In this document: piece by piece, positions 16,770-24,748 of the stretch | Layout of the letters: each line of letters begins with the position of its first letter | How positions within the stretch are numbered: the stretch's first letter is position 1 | Origin: RGIG5681 sp034180345 | GTDB lineage: Bacteria > Bacillota_I > Bacilli_A > Erysipelotrichales > Erysipelotrichaceae | NCBI GenBank assembly: GCA_034180345.1 | Contig: JAXFOQ010000020.1 | Span: forward strand, 1-64,000 | Reading direction: 5' to 3' | Length of the DNA stretch: 64,000 nucleotides | Position numbers and translations under genes: made by a program | The notes under the pieces: model-generated | Told to the model about the DNA's origin: nothing | What the model saw: only the letters and a program-made list of their open reading frames with translations | The model's database searches: none

Positions 16770-18260
16770 ACCTGTATCCTTAACAATAACATCATGAGCA
16801 CCACCCTCAACAATTGAAGTAGCACTAACCAATGTTAATTTCGCATTTTGTTGTAATTCTTTGATAGTTAAAGAACCACAATTACACATCGTTGAACGAA
16901 TCTTAGCACAAGTAAGTTCCACATTATCTTTTAAACGACCTGCATAGGGCACATAAGAATCAACCCCTTCTTCAAAGCTCAATTTTTGTTTACCGCCTAA
17001 ATCATATCTTTGCCAATTACGAGCACGATTAGAACCTTCACCCCAATATTCCTTATAATATGAACCATTAATCATAACTTTGGCTGTCGGCGATTCTTCA
17101 AAGCGACTAAAATATCTACCTAACATTATGAAGTCAGCACCCATCGCCAGTGCTAAAGTCATATGATAATCAAAGGCGATGCCACCATCACTGCAAATCG
17201 GTACATAGATACCTGTTTCTTTAAAATATTCATCACGAGCCCTAGCAACATCAATCACCGCACTGGCTTGGCCTCTACCAATACCCTTTGTTTCACGAGT
17301 GATACAGATAGAACCTCCTCCAATACCGATTTTAATGAAATCAGCACCAGCATCAGCTAAAAATCTAAAGCCTTCTTCATCAACAATGTTACCAGCACCA
17401 ACCTTAACATCATCACCGTATTTTTCTTTAATCCAAGCAATAGTTTTAGCCTGCCATTCAGAAAAACCTTCACTTGAATCAATACACAAACAATCAACTC
17501 CAGCTTCAACAAGTGCTGGCACGCGTTGTTCATAATCTCTGGTATTTATTCCAGCACCTACCAAATAGCGTTTATGTTCATCTAAAATTTCATTTGGATG
17601 ATCCTTGTGTGAATCATAATCTTTTCTAAATACTAAATATGCAAGTTTACCCTCCTTATCAACAATTGGTAGGGTATTAAGTTTATGTTCCCAAATAAGA
17701 TCATTGCACCTTGAAAGATCATCACTTACCTTACCACAGATAAGATTTTCATAGGCTGTCATATATTTTGATACAGGTTCATTTAAATCAATCTTGCTCA
17801 AACGATAATCACGAGATGTTATCAATCCTTTTAATTTACCATGAGCACTGCCGTCTTCGGTAACAGCTACCGTTGAATGTCCAGTTTCTTCTATTAGTGC
17901 CAATAGCATTGCAATCGTATCACTTTCTTTGATGTTAGAATCTGACACTACATAACCAGCCTTATAATTTTTAACCTTTCTAACCATCTCAGCTTGTGCT
18001 TCAATGCTTTGTGAGCCAAAGATAAATGACATTCCACCTTCTTTTGCCAATGCAACCGCAAGATTATTATCCGATACAGCCTGCATAATAGCACTGACCA
18101 TTGGGATTTTAAGTGTTAATTTAGCTTTTTCACCTTTTCGATAACGCACTAAAGGTGTGCTTAAATCAACATTAGTAGGAATGTGATTACTACCACTATA
18201 ACCTGGAATCAATAAATATTCATTGAAGGTGTGCGACACTTCATTAAAAAACTTTGCCAT
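16761..18260 (-). CDS. guaB: IMP dehydrogenase, trichomonad-like type
   Basis: Converts IMP to XMP with NAD+, the committed step of GMP synthesis. The 499-aa protein has the TIM barrel with two CBS domains inserted at about 105-225. The catalytic loop is GGGSICITRETKGIGRGQ (Cys near residue 320), and the flap has the Arg-Tyr pair in NWQRYDLGG near 420. The loop and the whole C terminus (MCNCGSL, IVEGGAHDVIVKD) differ from the standard bacterial enzyme (GPGSICTTR) and recall the Tritrichomonas foetus enzyme, which is thought to be of bacterial origin. SD AGGAGG precedes the ATG. Divergent from proS. Confidence 0.93.
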   Translation of the reverse strand: MAKFFNEVSHTFNEYLLIPGYSGSNHIPTNVDLSTPLVRYRKGEKAKLTLKIPMVSAIMQAVSDNNLAVALAKEGGMSFIFGSQSIEAQAEMVRKVKNYKAGYVVSDSNIKESDTIAMLLALIEETGHSTVAVTEDGSAHGKLKGLITSRDYRLSKIDLNEPVSKYMTAYENLICGKVSDDLSRCNDLIWEHKLNTLPIVDKEGKLAYLVFRKDYDSHKDHPNEILDEHKRYLVGAGINTRDYEQRVPALVEAGVDCLCIDSSEGFSEWQAKTIAWIKEKYGDDVKVGAGNIVDEEGFRFLADAGADFIKIGIGGGSICITRETKGIGRGQASAVIDVARARDEYFKETGIYVPICSDGGIAFDYHMTLALAMGADFIMLGRYFSRFEESPTAKVMINGSYYKEYWGEGSNRARNWQRYDLGGKQKLSFEEGVDSYVPYAGRLKDNVELTCAKIRSTMCNCGSLTIKELQQNAKLTLVSATSIVEGGAHDVIVKDTGKK

Positions 18261-18361
18261 GTTTCCTCCTGATAATTTTAATTATTATACTTTAAATAAT
18301 TTTAAAGATAAATAGTTTATGTTAAAATGTTATCGTTATATTTAAAAATGGAGGAATAACA

Positions 18362-20056
18362 ATGAAATTAAGTAATAGTTTCTTCTACACTTTAAGAGAA
18401 AATGTTAAAGATGAAGATTCTGCCTCTTCTAATTTATTAGTAAAGGGTGGCTACATTAAAAAAACCAGTGCTGGAGTTTATATGTATATGCCGCTTGGTT
18501 TACGAGTATTTAATAAAATTGAAAATATCATCAGAGAAGAAATGAATAATGCTGGGGCTATTGAAATGCAAATGCCCTCATTAATCGCTGCTGAATATTA
18601 TGAAAAAAGTGGCCGGATGCAAAATTTTGGCTCAAGCGTCTATACCTTAAATGATCGCAACAATAAAAAAATGGTTCTAGGTCCAACCCACGAAGAATTA
18701 TTTGCGGTTGCTGCAAAGTCAATGATTAAATCATACAAGAATATGCCTTTTAATCTTTATCAATTTCAAAATAAATTCCGCGATGAACCAAGGGCTCGTT
18801 ATGGACTTATTCGTGTTAAAGAATTTTGTATGAAAGATGCCTATTCTTTTGATGTTGATGAAGAAAGTTTAGATAAATCTTATCAAAAAATGTTTAATGC
18901 CTATGTCAATACATTTAACCGTTTGGGTTTAAACTATCGAATTGTCAAAGCTGACACAGGAATGATGGGTGGAATGTTATCAGAGGAATTTCAAGCCATT
19001 ACTCCAATCGGTGAGGATGTTGTTGTCTATGCTGATGAATGTGGTTATAGTTCAAATCTTGAAATTGCCGAATGTGTCTACCTTGATGAAATCAAAAACA
19101 CCATTGGTGCTAAGTTTGAAAAAGTATATACCCCTAATGCCGGCAGTATTGAAGAAGTATGTAATTATTTAAATCGAGATGCTAAAGACTTTGTAAAAAC
19201 ATTAATCTATCAATTAGATAACAAGGTCTATGCCGTTATGCTAAGAGGTGATCGTGAAGTAAGTGAAACTAAACTTCAAAAATTACTAAAAGCCAATGAA
19301 ATAAATCTTGCCGATAGTGAAACAGTAATTAAAGTTACTGGTGCTAAAGTTGGTTTTGCAGGACCAATTAACCTTCATTGTCCTATTATCGTTGATGAGG
19401 AAATTCTAAGAATGGAAAATTATATCGTTGGTGCCAATGAGAGTGATTACCACTTAGTTAATGTCAATAATAGTGATTTTACCTATGAAATTCATGCCGA
19501 TATTAGACAGGTATGTGAAGGAGATTTATGCCCTACTAATACTAATTACCGACTTAAATTTGCTAAGGGTATTGAAGTTGGTAATACTTTTAAATTAGGT
19601 ACTAAATATTCTGAATGTTTAGATCTAACATATCTTGACCAAAACAATAAACAAAATCTTGTTTACATGGGATCTTACGGTATTGGTCTTGGTCGATGTA
19701 TGGCTGCCATCGTTGAACAAAACCACGATGATAACGGTATTATTTGGCCAACTAATATCGCTCCCTACACAATAGCATTAGTGCAAATTTCCACCAAAGA
19801 TGAAATTCAAAATAAAGTCGCTGAAGACTTATATCAAGAATTAACTTCAATGGGATATGATGTTCTTTTAGATGATCGTAACGAAAGACCAGGGGTTAAA
19901 TTTAATGATATGGAATTAATTGGTATTCCTTATCGAATAACAATTGGTAAAAAAGCCAATGAAAATATCGTTGAATTTAAATCAAGAAAAACTGGTGAAA
20001 TGTTAGAACTAAATATTGATGAATTAAAAAATAAAATTAATGATTTAATTAAATAA
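18362..20056 (+). CDS. proS: Prolyl-tRNA synthetase (bacterial type with editing domain)
   Basis: Class II synthetase charging tRNA-Pro. The 564-aa length and the insertion between motifs 2 and 3 (about 230-380, the INS/YbaK-like editing domain, with KVGFAGPINL near 325) identify the bacterial ProS form. Motif 2 is FRDEPRARYGLIRVKEF near 139; motif 3 is GSYGIGLGRCMAAIVEQ near 440. SD GGAGG lies eight bases before the ATG; an extended -10 (TGTTAAAAT) sits about 35 bases upstream. No T-box is present, unlike thrS, valS and trpS. A strong terminator follows. Confidence 0.96.
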   Translation: MKLSNSFFYTLRENVKDEDSASSNLLVKGGYIKKTSAGVYMYMPLGLRVFNKIENIIREEMNNAGAIEMQMPSLIAAEYYEKSGRMQNFGSSVYTLNDRNNKKMVLGPTHEELFAVAAKSMIKSYKNMPFNLYQFQNKFRDEPRARYGLIRVKEFCMKDAYSFDVDEESLDKSYQKMFNAYVNTFNRLGLNYRIVKADTGMMGGMLSEEFQAITPIGEDVVVYADECGYSSNLEIAECVYLDEIKNTIGAKFEKVYTPNAGSIEEVCNYLNRDAKDFVKTLIYQLDNKVYAVMLRGDREVSETKLQKLLKANEINLADSETVIKVTGAKVGFAGPINLHCPIIVDEEILRMENYIVGANESDYHLVNVNNSDFTYEIHADIRQVCEGDLCPTNTNYRLKFAKGIEVGNTFKLGTKYSECLDLTYLDQNNKQNLVYMGSYGIGLGRCMAAIVEQNHDDNGIIWPTNIAPYTIALVQISTKDEIQNKVAEDLYQELTSMGYDVLLDDRNERPGVKFNDMELIGIPYRITIGKKANENIVEFKSRKTGEMLELNIDELKNKINDLIK

Positions 20057-20091
20057 TAAAAAATATTTAGCCAAGGCTTCATTAATATAAA

Positions 20092-20132
20092 AAAATAACC
20101 ATATCATGATTAAACTGATGTGGTTATTTTTA
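20092..20132. terminator. Bidirectional-looking terminator after proS
   Basis: AAAATAACCATATCA (20092-20106) pairs with TGATGTGGTTATTTT (20116-20130), 15 bp with one G-T, followed by T-rich sequence on the plus strand. It lies in the 380-base gap 20057-20438, where I see no gene: between this hairpin and the one at 20350-20388 is AT-rich sequence without a supported reading frame or repeat. Confidence 0.85.
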
Positions 20133-20349
20133 ATTAAATTGCATATTATTAAATTCAAAGTGTATTTAACAAATAAAATCAGCACCTAAAATTATAACAA
20201 TTAAGGATTAGCCAAGAGGAACTATTGTTTATTTTTAAATTCTCTTACTAAATTATACATAAATATGTCTAAATCTTTCTAGTTTGAAATTAAATACAAA
20301 TAAAAACGATTGTAAGGCCAATTAAATAAAATCATCAACTTAAAATAAG

Positions 20350-20388
20350 CAATAAAAAACATAACTATTATTTCAAGTTATGTTTTTA
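20350..20388 (-). terminator. Terminator of thrS
   Basis: AAAAACATAACT (20355-20366) pairs perfectly with AGTTATGTTTTT (20376-20387), 12 bp. On the minus strand it is followed by TTTTTTATT, fitting the end of the thrS transcript, whose stop is at 20439. Confidence 0.8.
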
Positions 20389-20438
20389 ACTTAAGCTCTG
20401 AGAAATTTAAAATTATAATTATTCTAAATTACTATATT

Positions 20439-22199
20439 TTATCGGTAAAAAATAGCACGACTAACAACTTCATCATTGAGTTGTTTTAAAGCATCTTCTA
20501 AAGATAATAAAACTTGATCACGACTACCAAATCGTCTTAATGCCACTGTTTGATTTTCAATATCCTTATCACCCACTACAAGTTGAACAGGAATTTTAGC
20601 GGCATTAGCTTCACGAACACGATAACCTAATTTTTCATTTTTATTATTAATCTCAGCTCTAAAACCTAACAGTTTTAATTCATTGACAATTTTTTGGGCA
20701 TAGGCTAAATGTTGTTCGTGATGAACAGGGATAACGCTAACTTGAATTGGAGCTAGCCACAATGGTAAGGCACCCTTATATTCCTCAAGTAAGTATGCAA
20801 CAAAGCGTTCAAATGTTCCGATAATCGCACGGTGAATAACCACAGGAACAGCCTTATTACCATTTTCATCAATATAAGATAGTTCAAATTTACGAGGTAA
20901 TAAGAAGTCTAATTGACATGTTGAAAGTGTTAAATCATGACCTAAGGCCGTTTTAATTTGAACATCAACCTTAGGCCCGTAAAAAGCAGCCTCATCCTTA
21001 GCTTCATAATATTCAACCCCAAGTTCATTAAGTATATCTCTTAAACTATTCTCAGCAAGCTCCCACATTTGATCATCTTTGAAATACTTTTCGTTATCTT
21101 CACCCCTAAGCGATAAACGGAACTTATAGTCAGTAATCTTAAAATCTTTATATACTTCGAGAATCAATTTAACAACATTATCAACCTCTTGTTTAATTTG
21201 ATCTGGCCTTACAAATAAGTGGGCATCATTTTGGCACATACCCCTAACCCTTTCAAGACCACATACGGCGCCGCTTTTTTCATAACGGAAATCATGACCC
21301 AACTCCCCAATTCTAATTGGCATATCACGATATGAATGAAGATTATTTTTAAATACCAACATATGATATGGGCAATTCATTGGGCGCAAAACCATTTCTT
21401 CCTTGTCCATCTTCATAATTGGGAACATCCCATCCTTATAGTGATCCCAATGTCCGCTGATTTTGAATAAATTAGTTGAGGCAAGAACTGGAGTATATAC
21501 ATGTTGATAACCAAGTGATAATTCTTTATCAACAATATAGCGTTCTAAAATTCTTCTAACAGTCGCACCCTTACTAAGCCAAATATTAAGACCTGGACCA
21601 ATCAATTCATGACCAGTAAAAATATCTAATTCCTTACCTAATTTACGGTGATCACGAGCCTTACATTCTTCAAGATATGCCATATGCCCTTCTAAATCAC
21701 TAGCCTCATCATAACAAACACCATAAATTCTAGTTAACATTTTATTATTGGCATCATTCAACCAATAAGCACCAGCTATTTTCAAAAGTTTAAAATGTTT
21801 CAATTCCTTTAAACTCTCAACATGACCACCACGACATAAATCACTAAAATCACCCTGTGAATAGATGGTAATTTTGTCATTTTCAGTAAATTTATTAATT
21901 AAATATAGTTTATATGAATTATATTTATATTTTTCTTCAGCCTGCTTTTTGGTATATTCATGACCAATGATACGTTTACCATCTTTTGCCAAGCGCTTCA
22001 TTTCTTTTTCAATTTTTGGAAAATCATCTTCACTAAGTTTAGTTTCTCCAAGATCCATATCATAATAAAAACCATCTTCAACAACTGGACCTACCCACAA
22101 TTTAACATCAGGATAAAGATTAGTAACAGCCTGTGCCAATAAATGAGCACACGAGTGATTTAAGGGATTTAATCGAGCATCTTCTTTAATATTAATCAT
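20439..22199 (-). CDS. thrS: Threonyl-tRNA synthetase lacking the N-terminal TGS domain
   Basis: Class II synthetase for tRNA-Thr. At 586 aa it is about 55-60 residues shorter than the usual 640: it begins almost directly with the editing-domain motif NHSCAHLLAQ (residues 13-22), so the TGS domain is missing. The editing centre is otherwise intact (HxxxH and CRGGHV near 122), and catalytic motifs are present: motif 2 with FRYEKSGA near 301, and the zinc ligands in RPMNCPYHMLVFK near 269 and STCQLDF near 432, then the anticodon-binding domain from about 490. No upstream in-frame start could add a TGS domain, because the T-box leader lies there. SD GGAGG precedes the ATG. Confidence 0.95.
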   Translation of the reverse strand: MINIKEDARLNPLNHSCAHLLAQAVTNLYPDVKLWVGPVVEDGFYYDMDLGETKLSEDDFPKIEKEMKRLAKDGKRIIGHEYTKKQAEEKYKYNSYKLYLINKFTENDKITIYSQGDFSDLCRGGHVESLKELKHFKLLKIAGAYWLNDANNKMLTRIYGVCYDEASDLEGHMAYLEECKARDHRKLGKELDIFTGHELIGPGLNIWLSKGATVRRILERYIVDKELSLGYQHVYTPVLASTNLFKISGHWDHYKDGMFPIMKMDKEEMVLRPMNCPYHMLVFKNNLHSYRDMPIRIGELGHDFRYEKSGAVCGLERVRGMCQNDAHLFVRPDQIKQEVDNVVKLILEVYKDFKITDYKFRLSLRGEDNEKYFKDDQMWELAENSLRDILNELGVEYYEAKDEAAFYGPKVDVQIKTALGHDLTLSTCQLDFLLPRKFELSYIDENGNKAVPVVIHRAIIGTFERFVAYLLEEYKGALPLWLAPIQVSVIPVHHEQHLAYAQKIVNELKLLGFRAEINNKNEKLGYRVREANAAKIPVQLVVGDKDIENQTVALRRFGSRDQVLLSLEDALKQLNDEVVSRAIFYR

Positions 22200-22212
22200 A
22201 ATACCTCCATTT

Positions 22213-22408
22213 TAAATAAAAAGATGGTACCTAAAGGGCGTATATACGCGGTACCACCTTATTTTATAACTTAAATTTGCTTTAACGCTGCCAGCGGCTG
22301 GTATTAACAGCACTCATAAGTAGTAATCTATTCCGTTATTAGCAATTCTCATCAGCCATTGCCTTTCTTAAAATAATCATGAATAAATCATATCTTAATC
22401 ATTGTATT
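22213..22408 (-). promoter_or_regulatory. T-box riboswitch leader of thrS
   Basis: The T-box core reads AAGGTGGTACCGCG on the minus strand (22247-22260). It is followed by the palindrome GCGTATATACGC and a terminator strand GGTACCATCTT with a T-run at 22217-22222. A distal stem I hairpin GCAAT...ATTGC with GATGAGA in the loop is visible. A threonine codon ACT at 22322-22324, next to CTTA that can pair with TAAG near the leader start, is the likely specifier, less certain than in the other two T-boxes. The promoter is TTGAAT (22438-22443), 17 bp, TATAAT (22415-22420). Confidence 0.88.
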
Positions 22409-22464
22409 GAGTAAATTATAATATAACCAATTAATAAATTCAATTTAAAATTTAATAGATTTTT

Positions 22465-24588
22465 TTATTTTACCTTTTTTCTATACTTATAATCAGCCAT
22501 CAATAATAAACTTCCTGAAATAAGTATCATTAAAGCATATAAACTTATTGTTTTATCATCGCCAGTTTTAGGTAAAATGCGATTGATATTAACATTGGTA
22601 TTGATGTTTGATCCTTCTGGTTTTGTTGGTTTATCAGGTTTAATGACAGGTGGTATCACGGATTGCGGTTCATCCTTGATATTAAGGGCGAATTCTTCTG
22701 ATGCTAGATTATTCTTACTAGCCTTCATTCTAATTTTATATGAACCACTCTTTAAATTCTCAACCACATTAGCAGTGATATCATTCCATTCACCACCATC
22801 AAGTTTATATTCCATATTGGTATTAACATTTAATAATTTTCCATCAGCACTATCTTTTGAACTATTTACTGCTACCAACCAAGATGGTGCATCAGGTTTA
22901 TTAACTTTTATAAATTGTGTCTTAGATGATAATTTATTGACATTATCGCCAACATTAACCACTAATACTTCCTTACCGTATATCGGAGTAATAACTTCTT
23001 CAAGTGAAGTAGCTCTATGCCAATTACCATCACCAACGGTATAAATTGAATTATGACTTAAATTTTTTAAAACTCCACTTTTATCATCTTTAGCTTCAAA
23101 AATTGCTGTCGGTATAGCTTCACGATTGATATTTAAAGTTAAATTATGAACATTATTAGTGATATTAAAGCCAGCTTTATTTATTTCAATATTTAATTGT
23201 TCCTTATCATCAGCTATCAAATCTTCTAGTACAATTTCGTATCTTCTATTATCTAAATTATTAATTTCTTTAATCTGACCACTAGATAACTTGAAATTAA
23301 ATTTATTCAATTCACCTAAATCTTGGTCGAAAGTAACATAAATTTTATTAGTAATTTCATTACCACTATTTACAAAACGAATTTCACTTAAATTAACATC
23401 CTTACTATTACTACGATTAATTCCTGATACATTAAATTTATACAAGGTATAATCACCACTAACTTCACCATTAATCGGACCAACTAGACTTACTTCTGAT
23501 GATGGACCAGCCAAATTTTTGATAATAGCTGAGATAGTGCTGTGTTGAATGCTAATCGGTACATAGACATTTATTTCTTGATTTGTCTTATTATCACGGT
23601 TTAATTGCTTATTGACAACTTCTTTAATACCGTCTTTATTATCAGCTAAATAACCACTTCTTTCAAAGAAATAATTTAAATATTTAGTACCTAAAACATC
23701 ATTTTCACCAACAGTAGATATTTCATGGTTCTTCCTTATCGCTTCAAGGCTAACTAAAAAATATTTATGTCTGATGCTGTCTTTAACATCATCCCAAGTT
23801 AAATCTAAATAGTACCAACCATCATCTAACTTAACTTTATTCCATGCGTGTTTGGTTCCACCACCTCGACCACTAACAACCGAAGCAGGAATACCTAATA
23901 AGTCCATAAGATATTTGAAAGATTGTGAATAGCCTAAACAAGCACCTCGATTTAAAACAATACCCTCATAAGAACCACCGGTAAAGGCTTGGTTAAGATC
24001 ATACTTCATGTTCTTAACCAAATAATCGTGTATATATAATACTTTTTCAACATCACTTAAATGATTAATATTTTTAACAATATCATCTGCTTTTTTTCTA
24101 AGTGTAACAACCTTATTGTTGATATGTTTTTCCTTATCATTTCTAACTTTAACATTAGCCAAATGAATATGATCCTTATATAAGGCAACAATTTGAGCAT
24201 CTCCTGCTGATTTTGTGCTGATATGTCCATCACCATCAATAGCAACATAACTTAAATTATTGTTATCTTGACTTTGGTTATGATCAAATATTTTTCTCTC
24301 AGGTATTCTGGTAATCACAAACCACTTTACATCTTTAACTTCATTTTGACTATCATCTAAAAGTTTAATATCAAAAGTATCACCCATATCCAATTCAATA
24401 TTTTTGGCATTTAATTCAAAAAACGGATAAGGATTATCCTGATAAGGTTTATACTCAACAACTTCATTTAATAAATTTTCTAAATTAGTATATTTACCAC
24501 TTTCATTAGCTGATAAGAATACACTATTTACACTTAATAAAAATACTGTTGATAATATAGTCAACAACTTAATACTTTTAGTCTTCAT
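22465..24588 (-). CDS. Sortase-anchored surface protein with transglutaminase-like domain
   Basis: A 707-aa exported protein. Signal peptide at residues 1-27; an Ig-like/linker region to about 165; a transglutaminase-like core at about 165-290 with the catalytic Cys in RGACLGYSQSF near 217, His in GTKHAWNKV near 247 and Asp in YYLDLTWDD near 262; then several beta-rich repeats. The end is a cell-wall sorting signal: LPKTG near 672, a hydrophobic helix and KYRKKVK. Such secreted transglutaminase-like proteins are usually proteases, cross-linking enzymes or inactive scaffolds; here the triad is complete. SD AGGAG precedes the ATG. No sortase gene is in the window. Monocistronic. Confidence 0.85.
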   Translation of the reverse strand: MKTKSIKLLTILSTVFLLSVNSVFLSANESGKYTNLENLLNEVVEYKPYQDNPYPFFELNAKNIELDMGDTFDIKLLDDSQNEVKDVKWFVITRIPERKIFDHNQSQDNNNLSYVAIDGDGHISTKSAGDAQIVALYKDHIHLANVKVRNDKEKHINNKVVTLRKKADDIVKNINHLSDVEKVLYIHDYLVKNMKYDLNQAFTGGSYEGIVLNRGACLGYSQSFKYLMDLLGIPASVVSGRGGGTKHAWNKVKLDDGWYYLDLTWDDVKDSIRHKYFLVSLEAIRKNHEISTVGENDVLGTKYLNYFFERSGYLADNKDGIKEVVNKQLNRDNKTNQEINVYVPISIQHSTISAIIKNLAGPSSEVSLVGPINGEVSGDYTLYKFNVSGINRSNSKDVNLSEIRFVNSGNEITNKIYVTFDQDLGELNKFNFKLSSGQIKEINNLDNRRYEIVLEDLIADDKEQLNIEINKAGFNITNNVHNLTLNINREAIPTAIFEAKDDKSGVLKNLSHNSIYTVGDGNWHRATSLEEVITPIYGKEVLVVNVGDNVNKLSSKTQFIKVNKPDAPSWLVAVNSSKDSADGKLLNVNTNMEYKLDGGEWNDITANVVENLKSGSYKIRMKASKNNLASEEFALNIKDEPQSVIPPVIKPDKPTKPEGSNINTNVNINRILPKTGDDKTISLYALMILISGSLLLMADYKYRKKVK

Positions 24589-24612
24589 ATTAGAACTCCT
24601 TTGGACTTAATA

Positions 24613-24641
24613 ATTTTACTATTAAAATAAAATTTCGGCAA
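24613..24641 (-). promoter_or_regulatory. Promoter of the LPxTG protein gene
   Basis: Minus strand TTGCCG (24636-24641), 17-base spacer, TAAAAT (24613-24618), then a leader of about 20 bases containing the SD. Confidence 0.5.
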
Positions 24642-24690
24642 ATTTTATTTAATATTTTAAAAGCCACGATATTAATCACAGATATATACA

Positions 24691-24742
24691 GTAAATAAAA
24701 AAGATTAAGATATGAATCTTAAATTCAATTTCTTAATCTTTT
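24691..24742 (-). terminator. Terminator of ppdK
   Basis: AAAAGATTAAGA (24699-24710) pairs perfectly with TCTTAATCTTTT (24731-24742), 12 bp with a 20-base loop, followed on the minus strand by TTTTTTATTT. It lies seven bases after the ppdK stop. Confidence 0.8.
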
Positions 24743-24748
24743 AGAATT

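Noticed and set aside
20057..20438. Hidden small gene in the proS-thrS gap
   Set aside because: Two strong terminators bound AT-rich sequence; no frame with SD and credible protein was found.
22577..23044. 155-aa plus-strand ORF inside the LPxTG gene
   Set aside because: No SD, no family and entirely antisense to a well-supported coding sequence.
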